This document shows positions 20,797 through 28,983 of a DNA stretch of 57,500 nt, one piece after another. The stretch's first letter is position 1. Each line of letters opens with the position of its first letter. The notes under the pieces are model-generated. The model was not told where the DNA came from and searched no databases. It was given only the letters and a program-made list of their open reading frames with translations. The DNA lies in NCBI GenBank assembly GCA_009746045.1, contig RPFO01000022.1:4420702-4478201 (forward strand), read 5' to 3'. This DNA is from Mesostigma viride (lineage: Eukaryota > Streptophyta > Mesostigmatophyceae > Mesostigmatales > Mesostigmataceae). The position numbers were made by a program, and so were the translations under genes.

Positions 20797-21123
20797 CCCC
20801 CCACCCCACCCCACCCCCACCCACCCACCCCATCCCCCCACCCACCCACCCCCCCACCCCCCACCCCCCCCCCCCCCCCACCCACCCACCCCCCCACCCT
20901 TCCATCCACCCACCCACCCCTCCATCCCTCCATCCATCCCTCCATCCATCCACCCAGATCCATCCATCCCTCCATCCATCCCTCCATCCCTCCGTCCATC
21001 CATCCCTCCGTCCATCCATCCAACCTTCCATCCATCCCTCCATCCCTCCATCCCTCCATCCATCCATCCATTCATCCATCCGTCCATCCATCCATCCATC
21101 CGTCCCATCACACCCATTCGCAT

Positions 21124-21165
<42 letters not shown>

Positions 21166-22547
21166 CCACCACCACCCCCCCCGCCCGCCCCCCCCCCCCC
21201 CCCACCCACCCCACCCACCCACCCACCCACCCACCCACCCCACACCCAGCCACCCCCCCCCCCCCCCACCCCCACCCCCACCACCCACCCCCACCCCCCC
21301 CACCCCCCACCCCCCACCCCCACCCCCACCCCATCCCCCCCACCCACCCCCCACCCCCACCCACCCCCCACCCACCCCACCCCCCCACCCACCCCACCCC
21401 ACCCACCACCCACCCCACCACCCACCCACCCACACCCACCCACCCACCACCACCCACCCACCCACCCACCCACCCACCCACCCACCCACCCACCCACCCA
21501 CCCACCCACCCACCCACCACCCACCCACCACCCACCACCACCCACCACCCCCCCCCCACCCCCCACCCCACCCCCCACCCCCCCCACCCCCACCCACCCA
21601 CCCACCCACCCACCCACCCACCCCTCCACCCCTCCATCCATCCATCCATCCAACCCTCCATGCATCCATCCATCCATCCATCCATCCATCCATCCATCCA
21701 TCCATCCATCCATCCATCCATCCATCCATCCATCCATCCATCCATCCATCCATCCATCCATCCATCCATCCATCCATCCATCCATCCATCCATCCATCCA
21801 TCCATCCATCCATCCATCCATCCATCCATCCATCCATCCATCCATCCATCCATCCATCCATCCATCCATCCATCCATCCATCCATCCATCCATCCATCCA
21901 TCCATCCATCCATCCATCCATCCATCCATCCAGATCCATCCAGATCCATCCATCCCTCAGTCCATCCGTCCATCCATCCATCCATCCATCCATCCATCCA
22001 TCCATCCATCCATCCATCCATCCATCCATCCATCCATCCATCATCCATCCACCCACCCACCCACCCAACCACCCGCCCGCCCACCCACCCACCACCCACC
22101 CACCCACCCACCCACCCACCCACCCACCCACCCACCCCCACCCACCCACCCACCCACCACCCACCCACCCACCCACCCACCCACCCACCCACCCACCCAC
22201 CCACCCACCCACCCACCCACCCACCCACCCACCACCCACCCACCCACCCACCCACCCACCACCCACCCACCCACCCACCCACCCACCCACCCACCCACCC
22301 ACCCACCCACCCCTCCATCCCTCCCTCCCTCCCTCCCTCCCTCCATCCATCCACCCACATCCATCCATCCATCCATCCATCCATCCATCCATCCATCCAT
22401 CCATCCATCCATCCATCCATCCATCCATCCATCCATCCATCCATCCATCCATCCATCCATCCATCCATCCATCCATCCATCCATCCATCCATCCATCCAT
22501 CCATCCATCCATCCATCCATCCATCCATCCATCCATCCATCCATCCA
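20797..22547. repeat. C-rich and TCCA microsatellite tract
   Basis: CCCACC and CCACCC repeats (20,797-21,650) include a run of more than 40 C residues near 21,126-21,163. A TCCA array of about 300 bp follows, interrupted by AGATCCATCCAG variants, then CCCA repeats, then TCCA again up to 22,547. Very long open frames ([24 protein letters not shown] peptides) exist only because the period gives no stop codons. Confidence 0.95.
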
Positions 22548-22739
22548 TTTCTGGCCTTGCCTTGCTTTGCATGCATCACCACAAAACATCAAATTTATTA
22601 CAATATGTGTGCTAGCTCTATACGGTGGAATAACACAGACATGTCTACCAGATGGCAACACGGCCATCTGTATGCTAGGGTGAGCACACTATGTGAATGT
22701 GCAGGGCCAGCCCACAGCAGCTGTGCCCCTGCTCTACCC
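22548..22739 (-). repeat. B2 terminal repeat of the retrotransposon
   Basis: 192 bp, matching 22977-23168 almost without difference. On the plus strand it starts TTTCTGGCCTTGCC directly after the TCCA array. Confidence 0.9.
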
Positions 22740-22763
22740 CTTTTGCCAGGGTGGGCGGGTGGG

Positions 22764-22976
22764 AGGCAAAAGAAAACAACCTGCTTCCCTAGAATGGAAG
22801 CCCACCCTTTATAGCAACCACCTCTCCAGCCAACCCCTACCTGGGTGGCTGGGGTACGGGTGCCAGCACAAAAAATATTTTTTCTAAAATTATTTTTTCT
22901 TTTGGTGCTATACGGCGTTGCATTCTCCGCTCAGCAGGTTAGTCATAGATAAAATGAGCATAGCTCACCAAATCCA
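22764..22976 (-). repeat. A2 internal repeat of the retrotransposon
   Basis: 213 bp, matching 27661-27872 apart from one extra A near 22,774. Confidence 0.9.
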
Positions 22977-23168
22977 TTTCTGGCCTTGCCTTGCTTTGCA
23001 TGCATCACCACAAAACATCAAATTTATTACAATATGTGTGCTAGCTCTATACGGTGGAATAACACAGACATGTCTACCAGATGGCAACACGGCCATCTGT
23101 ATGCTAGGGTGAGCACACTATGTGAATGTGCAGGGCCAGCCCACAGCAGCTGTGCCCCTGCTCTACCC
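22977..23168 (-). repeat. B1 internal repeat of the retrotransposon
   Basis: 192 bp, matching the terminal copy 22548-22739; it abuts A2 at 22976/22977. Confidence 0.9.
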
Positions 23169-23363
23169 ACATCTCCTTACATGGCTAACAGCCGAAAATA
23201 CGTAGGACATGCAAAAAAGAAAACTTAAACTACCTAGCTATGGGGGTACTTTGTCCCAACCCAGGTTCACCCTCGGGTTAGTTAAACCATTTCCCCCCTG
23301 ACCTCCCACACAAGGGTGAGGTCAGTTGATAGCTAAAAGACGAGAGGTAAAAACAGGAGGACG

Positions 23364-24572
23364 TCAAAACTCGACGCCACCGAAGTGGCGCCGGAAAGCC
23401 GCTGGGTCAAAACCCAGGGCCTGAGCCCAGAGGGCGGGTGGGATGTCGCGCCCCAGGAGGCTGCGGTGGAGGCCAATGTAGCGCGTGACCGAGAGGGCCG
23501 AAGCCCACCGGCCGCGCAGCTGGATGGCCTCCGGCGACTCGCCAGCGATGGCGTCGTGCGTCGCCCCCCCATGCCGGAGGCTGTGAAAAGAAAACATCCC
23601 TGGGATGCTCATGCGGGCCTGCACAGCCTCCCACTGCTGCCTAGCCTGGCTGTACGTTAAGCCTCGAAAGAGGAGTGCATCCGGGGGCTGGCCAGCCGTC
23701 AGACGTCGCAGGAGCCACAAAGAAAGTGGATCCCGGACGAGGACGTGCTGGGCCGCCCCCTGCGCAGTTTTGGGGTTGCGCAGCACAAGGGCACCGACCA
23801 TGGGCCCTGGCTCGAGAAGGGGGTGGCCGGGATGAGCCACATCCCGAACCCGCAGCCCTAGCGCCTCGCTAATGCGTAAATACTGCTGGAAAGCAATAAT
23901 AATCAACGCACTCAAATGCACCTGTCGACGTGAAACTAGCAACAGGGCAGTGAAATAGCAAAGGCGCCAGGGCATAGGCGGAGGGCTGACAGCCGGAACA
24001 AGCCGCTGCCAACCTGCTAGCAGGCGGTCCGCCAGTACCCAATTCCGAACAATGTCGGGGTAGTACAGGTGCAGACAGGCCTTGGCATGCTGGCATAAGG
24101 TACGCCCCCGCCCGCCTCTGGCATGGTAGACAGCAGAAATCCACTCACAGAAAATGGCTTCGGCGTCAGCTGGGTCGACAGGGCCAGGTGGCGCCCACGC
24201 CACGTAGACAGCCGCCGCACGTCGGTACGCTGGCAAGGTAGACACAGGGTTGACTGTGCCCTCCAAAAGTGCCAAGTCCCGAGGGCGTCGCGCCCCCTCA
24301 GGCCCAGGGTTGGGATGCACGTCACCACACCGGGTCAAGTCAGGAACCCAAGCGCCACGCCGACTGGCCTTGTCAGCTGGGTTGTGGTCGGTAGCCACCC
24401 AGACCCAGTGGCTCTGCATGTCGCCAGCCAGTGACAGAGCGCAGTAGCGTCGAACCAGCTGGTTGAGACGGTAGGAAGACGACCGCCCTCTGACAAACGC
24501 CCCCACCACAGCACTGGAGTCTACGAGCCGGACGACTCGCTTACCCGACACGCCTTGGTCCGGCACGACCAC
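23364..24572 (-). CDS. RNase H C-terminal part, 2A-like motif and tyrosine recombinase
   Basis: The frame opens at GTG (24572), not an ATG, and continues the RNase H started in the preceding frame: RLVDSSAVVGAF at about residues 15-26 and TDHNPADKASR at 61-71 are typical late RNase H motifs. Residues 82-91 read CGDVHPNPGP, a 2A-like motif, after which the recombinase begins. The recombinase has all the expected catalytic residues: Arg233 in YLRISEAL, Lys268 in the beta-hairpin region, His330-x-x-Arg333 in FHSLRHGGAT, Arg355-Trp356 in GRW, and nucleophile Tyr365 in TRYIG. It would integrate the circular cDNA. Stop at 23364. Confidence 0.85.
   Translation of the reverse strand: MVVPDQGVSGKRVVRLVDSSAVVGAFVRGRSSSYRLNQLVRRYCALSLAGDMQSHWVWVATDHNPADKASRRGAWVPDLTRCGDVHPNPGPEGARRPRDLALLEGTVNPVSTLPAYRRAAAVYVAWAPPGPVDPADAEAIFCEWISAVYHARGGRGRTLCQHAKACLHLYYPDIVRNWVLADRLLAGWQRLVPAVSPPPMPWRLCYFTALLLVSRRQVHLSALIIIAFQQYLRISEALGLRVRDVAHPGHPLLEPGPMVGALVLRNPKTAQGAAQHVLVRDPLSLWLLRRLTAGQPPDALLFRGLTYSQARQQWEAVQARMSIPGMFSFHSLRHGGATHDAIAGESPEAIQLRGRWASALSVTRYIGLHRSLLGRDIPPALWAQALGFDPAAFRRHFGGVEF
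24300..24323 (-). other. 2A-like ribosome-skipping motif (DVHPNPGP)
   Basis: The eight residues fit the D-V/I-x-x-N-P-G-P consensus of 2A-like peptides, known from several viruses and from some retrotransposons. It lies between the end of RNase H and the recombinase domain, where separation of the two proteins would make sense. Skipping would occur between Gly and the final Pro (24303/24302). Activity is inferred from the motif only. Confidence 0.65.
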
Positions 24573-26293
24573 TCGACCCCCTGTGTCGCAGCAATCGCCT
24601 CCTTGACGTTGATGTGGTTAGGCTGCCCCCGCCACCGGTAGGACAGTGCCGTACGCCAGTGGCCACTATCCAGCAGGCTGTAGTCCCCCTCCTCCATGCG
24701 CTCCAGGTCCCAGTCCTCCCCAGACGTTAAAGCTGTCGTCCGCCACCCCCGCGCTTCGCGCCGGGTCGCCAGCCGGGCACAATCGGCCCCAGGCAGGTCC
24801 CTGTAGACCACCCCACCGCCGGAGCCGCTCGCATCACTTGCGACGACCCGGTCAGAAAGGGGCCGGGCCCTGGCCGCCCTCAAAAAGGGGGCCAGGTCGA
24901 TCGCCGCCTGAAGCTCCTGGCGGGCCCCCGCAGGGAGGCGCCAGCGGCGCCCAGGCAGGGAGGCATTCATGGCTGCTAGCAGCCGGTACGTCTCAGACCA
25001 CACCGAAAGCATGGGGCGGCACAGCAGATGCATCCACACCCACTTCCCAAGCACAGAACTAAGTTCGCGGTAGTATGTAAACCCGCGATCTAAGATTCTA
25101 TGAGTAGCGGCGATAACTGCCACCACACGCTCAGGAACAGGCACCACGTCACCATCCCTTTGGTGAATGACCCCCACCGCCTGCACACCAGTCTGCTCTG
25201 CTGTCGCCCGTACCACCTTGTCAGACTTCTGCACCAGCCCAACAGCGGCGTAGGCAGCCTGAACACGATCTAGCTGCTGATTCACCCCATCCACCGACGC
25301 ACAGTGGGTGAAATGGAGGTCATCGATCGTCACAGCATGCATACCTTCCAGATCCTGCCGAGATTCGAAGCACGGCGAGGGCGCCAAGGGCGCAGCAGGG
25401 TCCTCCTCCAGCCTCAGCCGGACGGTCTCCCCCGCCTCGTTGGCCTCCGCCACCAGGATCAGCGCGGACATGTTGATGCTCAGCCCACGACTAGCCTCCA
25501 ACGGCGGCTTGGGGCCACAGCGGTACAACACAGACTGATGCACACACTGGGCCACCGCGACGGCCAGCTTGTTGCCCATTGGCCAGCACAACATCCACGG
25601 CCACACCTTCCGACGAGCCCCACTCAGGCCCACCAGATCCGACCACACCGGCATCCACGCACAGTACCGCCGCATCCAAACTGGCAGGCGGAGTCTGTTG
25701 TAGTACGAATCCAAATCTGATACGCCCCCAAAAACATCCTCCCCAGCGCGCGTGGGCAAATCGCAAATCACGCCAAGGTGTGGTAAAAAAGCGGGCATAG
25801 GATCAGGTAGTGGCATGTTGCCACGCCGGTTGTCCACAATCAGCCGTATACGGCCGTCGGGCTTTCCGACCCCAAAAGTACCGTTCACCATAGGCGGCTC
25901 CTCCTCAAAAAATCCACCCAAAATCCCCCTCTCCACACACACCGTGCAAACCCGCGCGAACTCCTCCATGCTACACCCCCGCGAGATCCGCATCGACTTC
26001 TGCAAGATCCGCTCTGCTGGGCTCAGCGTCCGTACCATCCTACTCTCATCATTCAAAATTGCTCCCCAAGAGGGGGGTAGTAAGTTCAGCACATCCACTT
26101 GGCCACCTTCCCCCGGACCAGGCAAAGCCAAGCGTGCGGCCACTAACGGTTCGTAAGGGGCTCCTTCAGCATATTCACCCCCATCCACTACAGATCCTGC
26201 CATTGCCGCTACGGAACCACCGTTCCGGCGGACAAAGGACCTGCAAGCATCATCGATCCCATCTAGGGCCGCCTGCTGCAGAGGCCCGGGCAC
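24521..26293 (-). CDS. Reverse transcriptase and N-terminal RNase H of the retrotransposon
   Basis: A 590-codon frame beginning at GTG (26293); the true start is uncertain. RT motifs in order: GVGKPDGRIRLIVDNRRGN at about 141-159, VSDLDSYYNRLRLP at 191-204 (motif A aspartate) and AVTIDDLHF at 320-328 (the YxDD box, with Thr in place of Tyr). Then come KSDKVV and a long thumb/connection. RNase H starts with VVASDASGSGGG at 484-494 and INVKEAIAATQG near 570. The frame then leaves the RNase H sequence at GVEW and ends 15 codons later, while RNase H continues in the -1 frame (VVVPDQGVSGKRVVRLVDSS). A programmed -1 shift or a single-base loss would explain this. Confidence 0.85.
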   Translation of the reverse strand: MPGPLQQAALDGIDDACRSFVRRNGGSVAAMAGSVVDGGEYAEGAPYEPLVAARLALPGPGEGGQVDVLNLLPPSWGAILNDESRMVRTLSPAERILQKSMRISRGCSMEEFARVCTVCVERGILGGFFEEEPPMVNGTFGVGKPDGRIRLIVDNRRGNMPLPDPMPAFLPHLGVICDLPTRAGEDVFGGVSDLDSYYNRLRLPVWMRRYCAWMPVWSDLVGLSGARRKVWPWMLCWPMGNKLAVAVAQCVHQSVLYRCGPKPPLEASRGLSINMSALILVAEANEAGETVRLRLEEDPAAPLAPSPCFESRQDLEGMHAVTIDDLHFTHCASVDGVNQQLDRVQAAYAAVGLVQKSDKVVRATAEQTGVQAVGVIHQRDGDVVPVPERVVAVIAATHRILDRGFTYYRELSSVLGKWVWMHLLCRPMLSVWSETYRLLAAMNASLPGRRWRLPAGARQELQAAIDLAPFLRAARARPLSDRVVASDASGSGGGVVYRDLPGADCARLATRREARGWRTTALTSGEDWDLERMEEGDYSLLDSGHWRTALSYRWRGQPNHINVKEAIAATQGVEWSCRTKACRVSESSGS

Positions 26294-26569
26294 ACGGGCT
26301 GAATCTACAGCAGGCGGGTCTCGCCCCCCCCCCCCATCCAGTTTAACGCCCTAACCGTCTGACAGGCTAGTGTGCGAGCATTAAAAGCCCGACTCATCCT
26401 ATCGCGCCTACGGCCTGAGCGTACCTGCTGCCACCAGTCACGAGGTGGCAGGGGTGCTGGAAGAGGTAGTGGAAGAAGGCACCGCTCCCTCACTTGTTGT
26501 TGTTGGACGGGCCGCCCTGCCCCTTCTTGCCGGGACCCTGCTCCAGCTTGTGCTGCAGCTTCCCCATGC

Positions 26570-27592
26570 TCATCGCCGCCCGCACCGCCGGAGACGCCAG
26601 CATTGCTCCACCCTCCTGGAATGGCAGCATTGCCGACGGCGTCCCCTTCCACCCGTCGACCCCACATCCACCAGCTGGCATGCCGTGATCAGCTTTGCCA
26701 GGTACTCGGCTGCTGCCAGCTCCAGAATTACTTCGGAGCGTGGCGTGGCCCAGTAGCCAAATTCTGTCACCATCGTGTCCAGAATTCCTGCCATCTGCAG
26801 GAGCAGCATCCGCCTCTCCCCGCTGGCTGAGCTGCCGTGCATCGTCAGCATTAACGATGCACGGATGGACTTCCCCCCCACGCTCTCCGCGTAGTCCAGC
26901 ATTCCCGGCAGCACCGCCTCCAGCATGTTGCTCACCAGCACCGGCACTGCATGCCCACTCAGCGCCACCCCCTTCGTGCGCGCCAGCCTGCCAGCAGTCG
27001 TCGCTGCGGCTGGGCTTGCAGCTGCTGGAGTCTTTGCCTGGTCCAGCAGCTTCGACATAGCCGATATTAGGTCGCCAATATCTCCGCCAGTGCGGGCGTT
27101 GCCCGGCCGGGATGGAAGCCCTCCAGCTGGCGTTGCATAGCCCGTCTCGGTCCCCAGCAGCCGACCTAGGTTTCGGTCCAGGTCCGCCACAGCCTGGTCG
27201 ATCGCCCCAGGAGCGCCATCGTCCTCCCCAGCGCCCGCTCCACCATGCCCCGCCCCTCCGCTTCCACCTGCCGAAGGGGGAACACCCCCCGTTCCCACCG
27301 CACCTGCTGACACTGGTGGGTCCGGCTCTGCAATAGCCTCCCCCAGTTGCGCTGCTAGCACATCGGCCAGGGCCTCCTCCCCATCCCAGTCGCTGACAAA
27401 CCCCCGTTCCTCCAGGACGTCCATGACGTTCTTGGCACGCCCCGGAGTGAGCTTCTGGATCCGCTCTAGCCAGTTCCCCTCCCCTAGGATCTTCTGAACC
27501 GCAGTGGCGGCCTCCTTTGGGGTGCATCCCTCCTTGGCTGCTTGCTTGAGTTTCGCTAGGAAATTCCGGTCTGGGGCTGTCACTGTGGACAT
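26570..27592 (-). CDS. Gag-like protein of the retrotransposon
   Basis: Starts at the ATG at 27592, shortly inside the A1 repeat, and reads MSTVTAPDRNFLAKLKQAAK. A helical N-terminal part is followed by a Gly/Ala/Pro-rich linker and a globular part (MLEAVLPGMLDYAESVGGKS, MAGILDTMVTEFGYW, EYLAKLITACQLVDV). After LVDVG near 26,665 the frame turns basic and ends, whereas the adjacent frame continues sensibly as VDGWKGTPSAMLPFQEGGAM to KKGQGGPSNNNK and a stop at 26490. A one-base change in a GGGG run is the likely cause. There is no zinc knuckle. Gag identity rests on position, order and composition, not on a recognised domain. Confidence 0.65.
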   Translation of the reverse strand: MSTVTAPDRNFLAKLKQAAKEGCTPKEAATAVQKILGEGNWLERIQKLTPGRAKNVMDVLEERGFVSDWDGEEALADVLAAQLGEAIAEPDPPVSAGAVGTGGVPPSAGGSGGAGHGGAGAGEDDGAPGAIDQAVADLDRNLGRLLGTETGYATPAGGLPSRPGNARTGGDIGDLISAMSKLLDQAKTPAAASPAAATTAGRLARTKGVALSGHAVPVLVSNMLEAVLPGMLDYAESVGGKSIRASLMLTMHGSSASGERRMLLLQMAGILDTMVTEFGYWATPRSEVILELAAAEYLAKLITACQLVDVGSTGGRGRRRQCCHSRRVEQCWRLRRCGRR

Positions 27593-27660
27593 GGTAGGTT
27601 ATACTGCTTGATGTGTTATCTTGCGTTTTGTTTTTTGTGTTGTGGTCACGTGAGGTTCTC

Positions 27661-27872
27661 AGGCAAAAGAAACAACCTGCTTCCCTAGAATGGAAGCCCA
27701 CCCTTTATAGCAACCACCTCTCCAGCCAACCCCTACCTGGGTGGCTGGGGTACGGGTGCCAGCACAAAAAATATTTTTTCTAAAATTATTTTTTCTTTTG
27801 GTGCTATACGGCGTTGCATTCTCCGCTCAGCAGGTTAGTCATAGATAAAATGAGCATAGCTCACCAAATCCA
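27661..27872 (-). repeat. A1 terminal repeat of the retrotransposon
   Basis: 212 bp, matching 22764-22976. On the plus strand it ends CACCAAATCCA and runs straight into TCCATCC repeats. Confidence 0.9.
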
Positions 27873-28528
27873 TCCATCCATCCATCCATCCATCCATCCA
27901 TCCATCCATCCATCCATCCATCCATCCATCCATCCATCCATCCATCCATCCTTCCATCCATCCATCCATCCATCCATCCATCCATCCATCCATCCATCCA
28001 TCCATCCATCCATCCATCCATCCATCCATCCATCCATCCATCCATCCATCCATCCATCCATCCATCCATCCATCCATCCATCCATCCATCCATCCATCCA
28101 TCCATCCATCCATCCATCCATCCATCCATCCATCCATCCATCCATCCATCCATCCATCCATCCATCCATCCATCCATCCATCCATCCATCCATCCATCCA
28201 TCCATCCATCCATCCATCCATCCATCCATCCATCCATCCATCCATCCATCCATCCATCCATCCATCCATCCATCCATCCATCCATCCATCCATCCATCCA
28301 TCCATCCATCCATCCATCCATCCATCCATCCATCCATCCATCCATCCATCCATCCATCCATCCATCCATCCATCCATCCATCCATCCATCCATCCATCCA
28401 TCCATCCATCCATCCATCCATCCATCCATCCATCCATCCATCCATCCATCCATCCATCCATCCATCCATCCATCCATCCATCCATCCATCCGTCCCATCA
28501 CACCCTATAGCATCCCCCCCCCCCCCCC

Positions 28529-28585
<57 letters not shown>

Positions 28586-28590
28586 ACCCC
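27873..28590. repeat. TCCA microsatellite followed by a long C tract
   Basis: About 615 bp of nearly pure TCCA (one CTTCC variant near 27,950), then CGTCCCATCACACCC and C runs totalling roughly 70 bases to 28,585. The same ending (CGTCCCATCACACCC then a C run) occurs at 21,101-21,163, so the two tracts are related copies. Confidence 0.95.
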
Positions 28591-28662
28591 ACCCCCACCC
28601 ACCCACCCCCACTAGCACCCCTATACCTCACCCCTTTTGACCCAACCCTCCCCTGTACCCCT

Positions 28663-28983
28663 TCACCCACCGGATGCCACTATTTTATACCCCACCCACC
28701 GGCACCACGCGGCGTCCAGGTGTTGCAAGCTCCCGCACCGCTCCGCCAGCGCCATCAAGCCATGATCGGTGACCCGGCGGCACCCGCTGACGCACAGCCC
28801 CCTCAGTTTGGGGCACCCGACGGCCACACACTCAACGCTGGCATCCGACACATCTTGGCACCAGGCCACGTCTAGGTGTTCGAGGTGAGGGCAGGCGGAT
28901 GCCAGCGCGGCAATGCTCATGTCCGTCACGCCCAGGGTGCGCGCGAGACATAAGCGGCGCAGGCGGGGGCAGTGGGTGGCGAC
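28663..28983 (-). CDS. F-box/LRR gene, leucine-rich-repeat exon
   Basis: After a CCACGCCAG acceptor the exon reads [20 protein letters not shown], then [40 protein letters not shown] and [18 protein letters not shown]. These are four cysteine-containing LRRs of about 26 residues, as in AMN1/F-box-LRR proteins that select substrates for SCF ubiquitin ligases. The exon joins in phase 0 to the upstream exon ending at 31398 (DDVIMQ then VATHCPRL, which completes a canonical repeat). The stop at 28663 is probably not the true end: a GTGGGTGGGGTATAA donor-like sequence follows RWVG, and the next DNA is microsatellite and a retrotransposon. The 3' end may be lost or far away. Confidence 0.75.
   Translation of the reverse strand, partial: VATHCPRLRRLCLARTLGVTDMSIAALASACPHLEHLDVAWCQDVSDASVECVAVGCPKLRGLCVSGCRRVTDHGLMALAERCGSLQHLDAAWCRWVGYKIVASGG

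Larger units (their letters stand above)
22548..27872 (-). mobile_element. PAT/Ngaro-like tyrosine-recombinase retrotransposon with split direct repeats
   Basis: Read on the minus strand the order is A1 (27872-27661), gag, RT-RNase H, recombinase, then B1 (23168-22977), A2 (22976-22764), a 24 bp gap and B2 (22739-22548). The A repeats are 212 and 213 bp and the B repeats 192 bp each. B1 and A2 abut, so their junction copies what joining the two element ends would make. This split-direct-repeat layout is the hallmark of PAT/Ngaro/Kangaroo-type DIRS-order elements. The element lies within a TCCA microsatellite, and the B1/A2 junction contains AAATCCATTTC, so ATCCA is shared between junction and target. 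No target-site duplication is seen beyond the repeat. Frame breaks in gag and RNase H suggest a damaged copy. Confidence 0.85.

Noticed and set aside
20322-22814. Very long frames (up to 830 codons) of HPSI, PPTHP or GWMDG peptides
   Set aside because: They come from TCCA and CCCA microsatellites that contain no stop codon in any frame on either strand. The coding-looking ends are just neighbouring B1 antisense sequence.
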